Both the position numbers and the translations under genes were made by a program. The notes beneath the pieces were generated by a model. That model was not told where the DNA came from. It ran no database searches and saw only the letters and a program-made list of their open reading frames with translations. From JAJDXW01 sp965223775 (GTDB taxonomy: Bacteria; Pseudomonadota; Gammaproteobacteria; HK1), in the NCBI GenBank assembly GCA_965223775.1, contig OZ245021.1, positions 5,518,001 to 5,582,000 of the forward strand: 64,000 nucleotides of DNA, given 5' to 3'. The stretch's first letter is position 1; each line of letters begins with the position of its first letter. Positions 53,522-62,618 of the stretch are shown here, in pieces.

Positions 53522-54547
53522 ATGCCCGCGAACCTGAGTCCGGATTACAAGGCCGCCGAAGCCGCGTTCCGCCAGTCGAGCGAGCCCAAGGAGCGCCTCG
53601 ATCGACTGCGCGAGATGCTGCGGACCATCCCCAAGCACAAGGGGACCGAGCACCTCCAGGCCGACATCAAGACCCGAATCAAGCAGCTCACCGAAGAGCT
53701 GGCGGCCGGCCGCAAGGGCGGCGCCCGCTCCGGGCCGAGCCATGTGGTGCGGCCCGAGGGTGCGGCCCAGATCGCCTTGCTCGGCCCCCCCAACTCGGGG
53801 AAGTCCACCCTGCACGACCGGTTGACGCGGTCCCGGGCCGAAGCCGGACCGTATCCGTTCACCACCCAGTTCCCCCAGCCGGGAATGATTCCCTACGAGG
53901 ACGTGAACCTGCAGCTCGTGGACCTCCCGCCGATCACGGCCGACTACACCGTGTCATGGATCGTCAACGCCCTGCAGCCGACCGACGCGGCACTGCTTGT
54001 GGTCGACGTCGGCGCGCCCGAGTGTCTCGACCAGTTGGCCGGGCTGCTGTCGGCGCTCGCTTCCCGCAAGATCAACCTGGTTCCGGAGTGGAATCGGCCG
54101 GATACGGAGGCGCAGGAGGAGATCGAGGATCCGTTCGCGATCCGGCTGCCGGCGGCCCTGATCGCGGCCCGGGCCGAGGAGGTTCCGAACGCGGAGGAAG
54201 AGATCGAGATCCTCCAGGAGCTGCTGGAGATCCGGTATCCGTCGATGGCGGTCTCGGCCCGGACCGGCAACGGTCTCGAAGGACTTGCGAGGTGGTTGTT
54301 CGAAACGCTCGAGGTGGTCCGGGTCTATACCAAGGCCCCGGGGCGTCCACCCGACTTCGGCCAGCCATTCACCGTACGGCGCGGCGATACGGTGTACGAC
54401 GTCGCACGTATGGTTCACCAGGAGATCGCGGACAATTTCAAATTCGGTCGACTGTGGAGAAACGGGTCCAGGAACGGTCGCCAAGTAGGTCGCAACTATC
54501 GCGTGGCGGATCGGGACGTACTGGAGCTCGTGACCGGACGGGAGTAG
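53522..54547 (+). CDS. Obg/DRG-like GTPase with TGS domain, degenerate motifs
   Basis: A 341-residue protein. The N-terminal basic coiled coil (10-65) resembles DRG-type factors. The P-loop is intact (GPPNSGKST, 88-96). The G3 motif is DLPP (134-137) rather than DxxG, and no NKxD is found where G4 is expected (VPEWNRPD at 187-194). A TGS domain (about 265-340, FTVRRGDTVYDVARMVHQEI) closes the protein. It may bind GTP or another nucleotide loosely and associate with RNA or ribosomes. It is divergent from the M20 gene. Confidence 0.85.
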   Translation: MPANLSPDYKAAEAAFRQSSEPKERLDRLREMLRTIPKHKGTEHLQADIKTRIKQLTEELAAGRKGGARSGPSHVVRPEGAAQIALLGPPNSGKSTLHDRLTRSRAEAGPYPFTTQFPQPGMIPYEDVNLQLVDLPPITADYTVSWIVNALQPTDAALLVVDVGAPECLDQLAGLLSALASRKINLVPEWNRPDTEAQEEIEDPFAIRLPAALIAARAEEVPNAEEEIEILQELLEIRYPSMAVSARTGNGLEGLARWLFETLEVVRVYTKAPGRPPDFGQPFTVRRGDTVYDVARMVHQEIADNFKFGRLWRNGSRNGRQVGRNYRVADRDVLELVTGRE

Positions 54548-55082
54548 CCGGCGCGACGGGCTCCCGCCATTTCACTGGAGCGCCCGGATCGACCTGCAGC
54601 CGGATACTTCTCCTCGCGCTCGAGGCTTCGAACCGGACTGCCCGTCTCTCCCTCTCCCCTGCTCTCGTCGCAAGGCCCCGGAAACGCGAAGCCGCGAAGC
54701 GGAACACGCCTCAATCGGAATCGAGTCGGGATTGCGGAGACCGTATGGAGCTCGCAGCAACGTGTCGAGGCTTCGTTCGCGAATATCACCGTCACCACGT
54801 TGACGGGAATGGGCGAGAAGTGAATTGCCGCCACAAGCCGGACCGGGATCCTGGTGAGACTGGAGGGTGGGCGCAATGCCGCTCCGGCCTTGCCGCCCGA
54901 TACACCCAATCCAAGAAAAAGGGGGTAGACTTTCGAACGGACGTTTGACAGAATCGCCGCGTCTATACATGACCATCTGCCGTGCACCGGCGTTGCGGGA
55001 AGAGCACCCGACCCGCCGCCCGTGCCGGAATCGACTTGGAAGAGCAGGCGACTCGTGCCTCTTATCGACAGGAGCAGACAAA
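54548..55082. other. Intergenic region upstream of the H-NS-like gene
   Basis: About 535 bases without a supported gene. A TTGACA at 54945 is followed by TATACA at an unusually short spacing of 13, so no promoter is claimed. Nothing else is seen. Confidence 0.35.
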
Positions 55083-55448
55083 GTGGACCAAATTGACCTC
55101 AAGGGACTCAACGTGGATCAACTCAGCGAGCTGGTAGGAAAAGTCCAGACCGAAATGGCCTCACGGGAAAAGCGCAAACGGCAGGAACTGCGGGCGGAGC
55201 TCGAACGACGGGTAACCGCGGAAGGTTACAAGATGGGCGACGTCTTCCCCGAGCTTGGGACTGCCGCTCCGGCCGGCCGCCGCCGCCGGAAAATGCCCGC
55301 GAAGTATCGCAACCCGCAGAATCACGAAGAGACCTGGACCGGCATCGGGCGTTCTCCGAAGTGGGTACAGGAGATTCTCAGCGAGCGCGGGATCGAAATG
55401 GCGGCGTTCAAGTCAATTCCCATGTATCAGATCCACTCCACGAGCTGA
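55083..55448 (+). CDS. H-NS-family nucleoid-associated protein
   Basis: A 121-residue protein with an N-terminal helical oligomerisation region (about 1-55, with REKRKRQELRAELERRV) and the C-terminal DNA-binding motif KYRNPQNHEETWTGIGRSPKW typical of H-NS-like histone family proteins. It would bind AT-rich DNA and silence foreign genes. It starts with GTG at 55083; no strong ribosome binding site is seen. The AT-rich islands at the left end of the window would be natural targets, but that is inference. Confidence 0.9.
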   Translation: MDQIDLKGLNVDQLSELVGKVQTEMASREKRKRQELRAELERRVTAEGYKMGDVFPELGTAAPAGRRRRKMPAKYRNPQNHEETWTGIGRSPKWVQEILSERGIEMAAFKSIPMYQIHSTS

Positions 55449-55693
55449 TTCGGCCGACGGGTGCGCCCCCGGGCGCACCCGATCGCCTCCGACTCTGTCC
55501 GGCGCGGGCCGCGCGCCCTGTCGCCGGCTGCGTCCGACCGCTGGCGCCGCGGCTCACGTAGCCACGGGGAACATTCCTGCCCGCAGAGAAGCGGTAGCCG
55601 GCTGGCGCCGCGATGGCCGCAACTGCGACCGTCAACGCAAGGCATGGACTGACGCTCGCGAGTCGCGCAGAATGGGGAAAGGAGGATCCCCTC

Positions 55694-56011
55694 ATGACCG
55701 AAAGACGACACCACGACATGGGCGGAATCGACGCCGGTCTCATCGATCGGGAAGAGCACGGCAAGGCTCCATGGGAGAAGAGAGTGGACGCCCTCATGGT
55801 TCTTCTCGGGAAACGAAAGCTGCTGAGCGTGGATGAACTTCGCCGGGGTATCGAGGAATTGGGCGCCGATGCCTACGACCGCTACAGCTACTATGAGCGA
55901 TGGATGGCGTCGATGACCAACATCTTGCTCGAAAAGAGAATCATCGAAGTAAGCGAGCTCGGCGCGCGCATGGCCGAGATCGAGTCCGGAATCCGAAAGG
56001 AACTGCCATGA
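55694..56011 (+). CDS. Nitrile hydratase/thiocyanate hydrolase: beta-subunit N-terminal half
   Basis: A 105-residue protein matching the helical N-terminal half of the nitrile-hydratase beta subunit, with RHHDMGGIDAGLIDREEH and PWEKRVDALMVLL. In ordinary nitrile hydratase this is one protein with the SH3-like half; here the two halves are separate genes, as in thiocyanate hydrolase (ScnB/ScnA). AGGAGG precedes the ATG at 55694. It is the first gene of a three-gene set ending with the metal-binding subunit. Confidence 0.85.
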   Translation: MTERRHHDMGGIDAGLIDREEHGKAPWEKRVDALMVLLGKRKLLSVDELRRGIEELGADAYDRYSYYERWMASMTNILLEKRIIEVSELGARMAEIESGIRKELP

Positions 56012-56284
56012 ACGGACCGCTCCAATCCGGGGCATCACGGCGATTGTTGCCGGAAGAACGCCGGACCGGACGTGCACCAAGGTATCGAAAGCGCTGTTGC
56101 TTGCGGAACTTCGCGGAACGGGAGAGCCGTGGAACGGGGATTGTACAGTAGCCCCCCGGGCTCGCTCCGAAGCCGCGTGCGCGAGCATGTCCTGCCACCA
56201 GGCGGGACCAGGCTCCCGCCAACCGGAGTGAACGAAGGAGCGCGAACCGGCAAATCCCTGGTTGCGACAGGAGAACGACTCGCC

Positions 56285-56584
56285 ATGCAAGCCAAATTCG
56301 CACCGGGCGACCGGGTACGGGTACACCAGCGCTTTCCTCCCGGCCACGTGCGGACCCCGTGGTACTGTCGCGGGAAGCACGGCGAGGTCGAGCGGATCTG
56401 CGGCCGGTTCCGCAACCCCGAGCAGCTCGCTTACGGCAACCGGGACGCGGCGCATGACGTGCTGTACCGGGTGAGCTTCTCGAGCCGGTCGCTTTGGCCG
56501 GAATACCCGGGCAACGACCGGGACCGCGTGGAAATCGAGATTTACGAGCACTGGCTCGCGCCCGAGCCGGGAGACACGAAATGA
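56285..56584 (+). CDS. Nitrile hydratase/thiocyanate hydrolase: beta-subunit C-terminal half
   Basis: A 99-residue SH3-like barrel protein with FAPGDRVRVHQRFPPGHVRTPWYCRG and a closing DRVEIEIYEHWLAP. This is the C-terminal half of nitrile-hydratase beta (ScnA in thiocyanate hydrolase). Its stop overlaps the metal-subunit start by four bases (ATGA). The start at 56285 was chosen because the upstream open frame has no homology. Confidence 0.87.
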   Translation: MQAKFAPGDRVRVHQRFPPGHVRTPWYCRGKHGEVERICGRFRNPEQLAYGNRDAAHDVLYRVSFSSRSLWPEYPGNDRDRVEIEIYEHWLAPEPGDTK

Positions 56585-57258
56585 GCGACCATGAACACGC
56601 TGGCGGACACGAACACGGCCACGACCACGGCAGCTACGACGTGGACCCGACCCATCACCATCCTCCCCAGCCGGACCTCGAAGACACCCCCCTTTCGCGC
56701 CATCAACTCATGCAGATGGCGGTGACCGGCCTCCTCATCGAGAAAGGGATCCTCTCCGCGGACGAGATGCGCGCCCAGATCGAGCACATGGACACCATCG
56801 GCCCGGCCCGGGGATCGCAGCTCGTGGCTCGCGCCTGGATCGACCCCGGCTTCCGCGAGCGGCTCGTTGCCGACTCGAAGAGCGCCGCGGCCGAGCTCGG
56901 CATGGACATCGGACCCATCCCGATCCTGGTGATGGAGAACACGCCCGAGACGCACAACGTCGTGGTATGCACCCTGTGCTCGTGCTATCCGCGGTTCCTG
57001 CTCGGCATCCCCCCCGACTGGTACAAGTCGCGGAGCTACCGGAGCCGGACGGTGCGCGAGCCGCGCGCGGTGCTGGCCGAGTTCGGGACCGAGATCGCGC
57101 CGGACGTGGACATCCGGGTCCACGACAGCACCGCCGACATGCGCTACCTGGTTCTGCCGATGAGGCCCGCGGGGACGGACGGCATGAGCGAGGAGGAGCT
57201 TGCGAAGCTCGTCACCCGGGACACCCTCATCGGCGTGACGCAGCCGCGCGTGAGCTGA
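56581..57258 (+). CDS. Nitrile hydratase alpha-type metal subunit (ScnC-like, Co-type motif)
   Basis: A 225-residue metal-binding subunit. The claw motif is C130-T-L-C133-S-C135-YPR, the CTLCSC form of cobalt enzymes (iron enzymes have CSLCSC). The Cys are usually oxidised to sulfinic/sulfenic acids. The N-terminus is His-rich (H4, H6, H10, H12, H14, H16, then H25-H27), possibly for metal loading. It hydrates nitriles or hydrolyses thiocyanate together with the two small upstream subunits. The gene order (beta-N half, beta-C half, metal subunit) matches scnB-scnA-scnC. Confidence 0.9.
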   Translation: MSDHEHAGGHEHGHDHGSYDVDPTHHHPPQPDLEDTPLSRHQLMQMAVTGLLIEKGILSADEMRAQIEHMDTIGPARGSQLVARAWIDPGFRERLVADSKSAAAELGMDIGPIPILVMENTPETHNVVVCTLCSCYPRFLLGIPPDWYKSRSYRSRTVREPRAVLAEFGTEIAPDVDIRVHDSTADMRYLVLPMRPAGTDGMSEEELAKLVTRDTLIGVTQPRVS

Positions 57259-57430
57259 CCGCCCGGCGGTCCGCCGGTTCTCGCTCCGCTCTCCGAAGGG
57301 CCTCGCCGGCCGCTCCCGTTCGCTCCTCCGCGGGCGACCGGCCGCGGCTACAATCGGCGCCGGTTGCGGCGGCGCCGCAGTGCTCGGCGCCGCCGCGGAC
57401 TCCAGTCGGGCCGGCCTCGGGAGGGCGGAC

Positions 57431-59941
57431 ATGACAGCTCCTCGACACGAACGGGCCGCACCGCTCTCGGCGGTGCGCGTGCTCAATCTCGGCACTCGGT
57501 GGCCCGGCCGGGTGGCCGCGATGCTGCTGGCCGACCAAGGGGCGGACGTGGTCGAGATCGTGCGCCCCGGCCGTGAGGCCCACGCCGCCGACCCCCTCCT
57601 GGATCGCGGCAAGCGCCTGCTCGAGATCGACCTCAAGGACGAGGCGGCGCGGCACGCCTGCCGGGAACGGGCCGCCGAAGCCGACGTGGTGCTGGAGAAC
57701 ATGCGCCCCGGCGCCGCCGCCGAGCTCGGGCTCGACTACGGCGGGCTCGACGGCGAGCGCCGGGGGCTCGTCCACGTCTCTCTGCCCGGCTTCGCCGAAG
57801 GGGATCCAAGGCGAGACATCCCGGCTTGGGAAGGCGCCATCGACGCCTCCGTCGGCGTCTATACCAACATCAGCCCCCTCGGCGCCCTGCTCGGCACCCC
57901 CACCTACTCGGCCATCCCCATGGCCTCGGCCTACGGCGGCGTCCTCGGAGCCCTCGCCGCTTCGCTCGGGCTCTACCACCGGCAGCGCACCGGCCACGGC
58001 CAGCACCTCGAGGTGCCCCTCGCCGACTGCGTGATGGCCGCCATGGCCCTGCTCACGTGCAAGATCGAGGGGCAACCCTCGCGCTACAACTTCCCGACCA
58101 TCGACAACGCGGTGCTGGACCTCGTCTTCCCCGCGCTCCGCGACCTGCGCGGCCACATGACCGAGGACCACGTCGCGCAGATTGCGGAATACGTGAGGGG
58201 CCATGCCAACCCGACGATCAACTTCTATGAATGCGCGGATGGGCGGATTCTCTTCGTCTGCGCCCCCGACCACGTCTACCAGAACCGCGCCTTCCTCCAG
58301 GTCCTCGGCATCTACGACCAGGTCATCGCGGAGGGGATGGTCAGCGAGACGCCCTACGTGGAGCACGACGCGGGCAACAACGTCAACAAGGGGGCCAGCC
58401 TGACCCCGGCGTGGCGAAAGCGGCTCATCGATCTGATCGGAGCGGCCGCGAGAACCCGGCCGGCCAAGGAGTGGGAGGCGATGATGCGCCGGGCCAAGGT
58501 CCCGGTGTCCATGGTCCAGACGAGCGCCGAATGGCTGGCCGATCCGGCCCTGCGCGAAGGCGGGGTGACGACCGACCTCGAGGACCCGAACCGGGGCCGG
58601 GTGCGCCAGCCGGGGCGTTTCCTCTCCATCGAGAGCGAGACCGTCCGGTCGCCGGGGCTCCGGGCGGGGGCTGCCGTCGAGGGTGCCTTCGAGTGGCTGG
58701 CCCCGCCAATGGAGCAGCCCGCGAGCGCGGGCGCGAACCCGAAGGCGGAGGCGCTTCTCGACGGGGTCCGGGTGCTCGACTTCTCGAACATCGTCGCCGG
58801 ACCGGCCGCGGGGCGCACCCTCGCCGAGCACGGCGCGGACGTCATCCGCATCGATCCGCCCGCGCCCCAGGCCGGACCCTTCGCGACCATGTGGTTCGGC
58901 GTCGACGTGAACCAGGGCAAGCGCGCCCTGGTCCTGGACCTCAAGTCCGAGGATGGAAAGGCTGCGCTCGTGCGTCTGGTCGAGGGGGCGGACGTCGTCC
59001 TCCACAACTACCTCGACCGCTCGGCCCGCTCGCTCGGCATCGCCCACGACCAGCTTGCCGCGACCAATCCGGAGATCATCTCCTGCCAGATCGGCGCGTG
59101 GATGGGGACCGAGCCCGGTCCCTACGACAACGACCCGTCCTTCGATCCGGTCCTGCAGGCGGCGTCCGGGATCATGGCCCGCTACGGCGGCGGCCCGGGG
59201 AAGCCGGTGATGCACGCCATCGCCTCGTGCGTCGACTACATCACCGGCTTCTCGACGGCGGCGGGCATCTCCCAGGCCCTGCTCGCGCGGGCTCGCGGGC
59301 ACGGCGGAAGCTTCGTCCGCACCTCGCTCGCGATGGCCGCGCAGCTCGTGCAGTTTCCGCACATGGTGGCCTGGAACGGCACGGGTCCGGGCGCGGAGCC
59401 GTCCGGCCAGCAGGCGATGGGCGAAGGGCCCGGGCAGCGGATCTACGAGGTGGCGGAGGGATGGGCCTGGGTCGGCTGCCGCTCCGGGGACGGCGTGCGG
59501 CTCGCACGGGCGGTCGGCGCGGCGGACGCCTCGGCCGGCGCGATCGCCGAGGCGGTGCGCCGGCTCGGGCTCGGCGAGCTCCAGGAGCGTCTCTCGGGGC
59601 TCCCGGGGGCCGGGGCGACCGCGCTCCGGACCCTCGCGGATATCCGCGCCGACCGCACGGTGGAAGACACGGAGCGCCAATCCAACTGGATGAGCAGCGG
59701 CTCGCTTTGCCTCTTCCGCGGGCCTCACCCCTCCGGCCACACCACCACCTTGCCCCTGCCGACGTGGATCCGGCCCGAGGCGTCGCCCGTGCGGCACCTG
59801 CCTCCCGCCCCCTTCCCCGGCGCTCACACGGCCGAGGTGCTGGCCGAGGCGGGGCTCGCCGAGGCCGAGATCGAGGAGCTCTTGTGCGCGGGCGCTGCCT
59901 GTTCCGGCTGGCGGGTCCTGCCGCGCTACCTGCCTCGCTGA
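57431..59941 (+). CDS. Double CaiB/BaiF-type CoA-transferase (fused tandem domains)
   Basis: An 836-residue protein with two complete class III CoA-transferase-like units. Unit 1 is about 12-410 (AVRVLNLGTRWPGRVAAMLL, VLENMRPGAAAELGLDY). Unit 2 is about 432-800 (GVRVLDFSNIVAGPAAGRTL, VVLHNYLDRSARSLGIAH, ISCQIGAWMGTEPGP). Most family members have one unit and work as dimers; fused forms exist but are less common. Motifs differ between halves, so one may be catalytic and the other structural. GGAGGG precedes the ATG. It follows the nitrile-hydratase set after 172 bases. Confidence 0.9.
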   Translation: MTAPRHERAAPLSAVRVLNLGTRWPGRVAAMLLADQGADVVEIVRPGREAHAADPLLDRGKRLLEIDLKDEAARHACRERAAEADVVLENMRPGAAAELGLDYGGLDGERRGLVHVSLPGFAEGDPRRDIPAWEGAIDASVGVYTNISPLGALLGTPTYSAIPMASAYGGVLGALAASLGLYHRQRTGHGQHLEVPLADCVMAAMALLTCKIEGQPSRYNFPTIDNAVLDLVFPALRDLRGHMTEDHVAQIAEYVRGHANPTINFYECADGRILFVCAPDHVYQNRAFLQVLGIYDQVIAEGMVSETPYVEHDAGNNVNKGASLTPAWRKRLIDLIGAAARTRPAKEWEAMMRRAKVPVSMVQTSAEWLADPALREGGVTTDLEDPNRGRVRQPGRFLSIESETVRSPGLRAGAAVEGAFEWLAPPMEQPASAGANPKAEALLDGVRVLDFSNIVAGPAAGRTLAEHGADVIRIDPPAPQAGPFATMWFGVDVNQGKRALVLDLKSEDGKAALVRLVEGADVVLHNYLDRSARSLGIAHDQLAATNPEIISCQIGAWMGTEPGPYDNDPSFDPVLQAASGIMARYGGGPGKPVMHAIASCVDYITGFSTAAGISQALLARARGHGGSFVRTSLAMAAQLVQFPHMVAWNGTGPGAEPSGQQAMGEGPGQRIYEVAEGWAWVGCRSGDGVRLARAVGAADASAGAIAEAVRRLGLGELQERLSGLPGAGATALRTLADIRADRTVEDTERQSNWMSSGSLCLFRGPHPSGHTTTLPLPTWIRPEASPVRHLPPAPFPGAHTAEVLAEAGLAEAEIEELLCAGAACSGWRVLPRYLPR

Positions 59942-60293
59942 GAGGGTCCGGACCATCCTCCGCCGCGAAGGACGCACCCGGCTGGACCACGTCGCGGGCG
60001 CAGGCGGACCTTGAAGATCGGTCCGGCCGGCGTCACCGGAACGAGAGGATGCCGGATGATCCGACGCCTCGGGACGACCGGCCGGCCGGGATTCCGGCGA
60101 TCCGGCCGACCGGACACCGGCGTGGCGCCCAGGCGAAACGGGCCGTGACGAACAACCCTTCGGCTTGTATTGACGGAAGCATTCCTGTTCTTATAGGGTC
60201 GGCAGGTTCGCGGGCGGACCACGTCCGCTCCCTGACGGAGGGGATGCGGGTCGCCGAGAATCCAGTCGAGAACCAGGATAAGGAGGAACTTCC
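59942..60293. other. Promoter-bearing intergenic region
   Basis: About 352 bases without a supported gene. GC-rich palindromic CCGGCC segments occupy the middle. A good promoter candidate is at 60170-60197. Confidence 0.45.
60170..60197 (+). promoter_or_regulatory. Candidate sigma-70 promoter for transporter cluster 2
   Basis: TTGACG (60170-60175), a 16-base spacer and TATAGG (60192-60197) resemble a sigma-70 promoter, which is unusual in this GC-rich sequence. Transcription would begin near 60204 and give a leader of about 90 bases before the binding-protein ATG at 60294. Confidence 0.5.
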
Positions 60294-61499
60294 ATGAAGA
60301 AGCAGACCCTGAGTCTCCTGTCGGCCGTGGCGGTAGCCGCGTTGCTGGGAACGGTCGCCACCCCTGCGGCGGCCGAACGGACGGCCAAGATCGCGGGCTT
60401 CGGCGTCAAGTCCGGCGTTCTTCGCTCGTTCGGCATCAACACCGAGGCGGTCATGGAGGCGGCCGTCGAGAAGATCAACGCCGACGGCGGCGTCAAGCTC
60501 GGCGACGGCACCATGGCCATGATGGAAATGACCTTCGACGATGACCGCTGCACCGCAGAGGAAGGGATATCCGTGCTGCGCCGCATCGCGAGCTCCGAGG
60601 CGATGGTCGCGGTCGGACCGACCTGCTCGAACGTGGCCGAGCCCCTCTTCGGCGTCCTGCAGAGAAATGTGAACGACGACGGCGATTCCGGCCTGCAGCT
60701 TCCGGTGTTCACGGACACCGCGATCAAGGGCGGTCTGGCGAAGATCTCCGAGTGGGCGTTCCGCAACGTGCCCAACGAGAACGAGATGTACCGCACCCTG
60801 TTCCTGTGGGTGAAGGAGAACTATCCGGATCTCACGACGGTCTACGGCGGGGTCGAGGAGGACTTCGCCCATTCGCGCTTCACCTGGTACAAGGTGATGG
60901 ACACGCGGGCCAAGGAGGCCGGGTTCGAGGTTGTGGGCTTCTCCAAGTGGCTGCTCGCGGACACGAACTTCACCCAGCAGGTGCGGGCGATGAAGAAGTC
61001 CAAGGCGGACGTGATCGCGATTTCGTCGCATCCGTTCACCCTGTGCGGCATGCTGAAGGAAATGAAGCGCCAGCGGGTCAAGACGAAGCTCATCATCGGG
61101 CTCACCAGCTCTTCCAGCATGGAGACGCTGCAGGGATGCTCAAAAGCGGCCGAAGGGGTCATCATCCCGAGCAGCTTCGCGCCGGTCACCGAGCAGGCGA
61201 AGCTCGTCGCGGATCTCACGAATCAGAAGGGCGGAAACGCCGATCTGCACAGTGCCGCGGCGTGGGAGATCGTCTACGTGATCAAGCAGGTCATGGAGTC
61301 CGAAGGCGTCATGGGCAAGCCTGACACGGTCCAGGAAGACCGCCGGAAGCTCCGCGACGGCCTGGCGAAGCTCGAGACGACCGGAGGCCTCCTCGGGACG
61401 ATCGTCCGGGAGTCGGACGGCGAGGCGACCAAGCCCTACCTCTATGTGCACGCGCAGGACGGCGAGTGGGCCGTGCTGCACGATCCGGGCGCGAGCTGA
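60294..61499 (+). CDS. ABC transporter substrate-binding protein, LivK-like (cluster 2)
   Basis: A 401-residue type I periplasmic binding protein with a Sec signal (1-27, cleavage near AAA-E) and a mature start RTAKIAGFGVKSGVLRSFG. It clusters by style with amino-acid/amide/urea binding proteins, but the ligand cannot be fixed. AGGAGG lies just before the ATG. Together with the next three genes it forms an importer. Its position after a nitrile-hydratase-like set suggests a related nitrogen compound. Confidence 0.92.
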   Translation: MKKQTLSLLSAVAVAALLGTVATPAAAERTAKIAGFGVKSGVLRSFGINTEAVMEAAVEKINADGGVKLGDGTMAMMEMTFDDDRCTAEEGISVLRRIASSEAMVAVGPTCSNVAEPLFGVLQRNVNDDGDSGLQLPVFTDTAIKGGLAKISEWAFRNVPNENEMYRTLFLWVKENYPDLTTVYGGVEEDFAHSRFTWYKVMDTRAKEAGFEVVGFSKWLLADTNFTQQVRAMKKSKADVIAISSHPFTLCGMLKEMKRQRVKTKLIIGLTSSSSMETLQGCSKAAEGVIIPSSFAPVTEQAKLVADLTNQKGGNADLHSAAAWEIVYVIKQVMESEGVMGKPDTVQEDRRKLRDGLAKLETTGGLLGTIVRESDGEATKPYLYVHAQDGEWAVLHDPGAS

Positions 61500-61591
61500 C
61501 GCATCCTTCCGGGGAGTGGACCGGGCCGGCGAGGCCGGTCCGGTCCGCTTCGCCGGAGAGCTGAGCCACCCGGGGAATCGGGGGACGCATC

Positions 61592-62494
61592 GTGGAAATC
61601 GAAATCTTCGGTTGGGCGCCGCTCGACTACTTCCAGACGATCGTGGACGGTGTCCTTTACGGATCAACCTACGCGATCATCGGCATCGGCTTCACCCTGA
61701 TCTTCGGGGTGATGGACAAGCTGAACCTTGCCTACGCGGCCACCGCGCTTGCCGGCGCCTACTTCAGTTGGGGTGTCGGCACCCAGATCCCCCTTCCCGC
61801 CCCGCTCGCCTATGTCATCTCCGCGATCGCGGCGGGCGGGTTCGGCTACCTCGTCTATGTCTGCAACTTCCGATACATCCCGTCCGGGGCACCCCTCGCG
61901 TCGCTCCTCGCGACGGTCGGGATGCTGCTCTTTCTCGAGGAGCTCATCGTCCATGCGACGGAAGGCATGCCGCAGAGCTATCCGGCTCTCTTCGACGACG
62001 TCATGCTCGAGTGGGGCGACTTCGGGATGCGAGGCGATCTGCTGTTCGTCTTCTGCCTCAGCGTGCTCGCGACGGCATTTCTGCTCTACGTCCTCTACCG
62101 CACGAAGCTCGGCATGGCGACCCGGGCGGTCGCCCAGCAGCCGGTCGCGGCCCAGCTCTGCGGCATGAGCGTGCAGGGCACCAACTCGACGACGTTCATC
62201 ATTGCGGGGGTGATCGGCGGGATTGCGGGGGCCATGATCGGGGCCTCGGTCGGCATCCTCTCCCCGCTCCTGACCATCCCGGTCACCGTGAAGGGCCTGA
62301 TCGCGGCCGTGATCGGCGGGCTCGGCAGCATCCCCGGCGCGATCGTCGGCGGGCTGCTGATCGGTGCGTTCGAGAACACGTTCCAGCTCATCCGCAGCGT
62401 GACCGAACGCGACATGTACGTCATGCTGCTTCTCTTCGTCTTCCTCGCGTTTCGACCCGGCGGGATCTTCGGCACCGCGGGGAGACATGAGTAA
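61592..62494 (+). CDS. livH: ABC transporter permease, LivH-like (cluster 2)
   Basis: A 300-residue membrane permease that starts with GTG at 61592. DGVLYGSTYAIIGIGFTLIFGVMDKLNLA is the LivH signature region, and the coupling segment reads TKLGMATRAVAQQPVAAQLCGM. About eight hydrophobic segments are visible. It lies 92 bases after the binding-protein gene. Confidence 0.93.
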   Translation: MEIEIFGWAPLDYFQTIVDGVLYGSTYAIIGIGFTLIFGVMDKLNLAYAATALAGAYFSWGVGTQIPLPAPLAYVISAIAAGGFGYLVYVCNFRYIPSGAPLASLLATVGMLLFLEELIVHATEGMPQSYPALFDDVMLEWGDFGMRGDLLFVFCLSVLATAFLLYVLYRTKLGMATRAVAQQPVAAQLCGMSVQGTNSTTFIIAGVIGGIAGAMIGASVGILSPLLTIPVTVKGLIAAVIGGLGSIPGAIVGGLLIGAFENTFQLIRSVTERDMYVMLLLFVFLAFRPGGIFGTAGRHE

Positions 62495-62618
62495 TTTCCG
62501 GCCAAGCCTGGGAGGACTCGCGATGAGATTTGGCGCTGGTCGCCGAAGGACGGGAGGACGCCCCGGGTACGACGCGGCCACCGCCCGCAAGGGCTAAGCC
62601 GAGAGGGGTCGGAACACC

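Noticed and set aside
54945..54969. A promoter TTGACA with TATACA upstream of the H-NS-like gene
   Set aside because: The spacing is only 13 bases, too short for sigma-70. No better -10 was seen.
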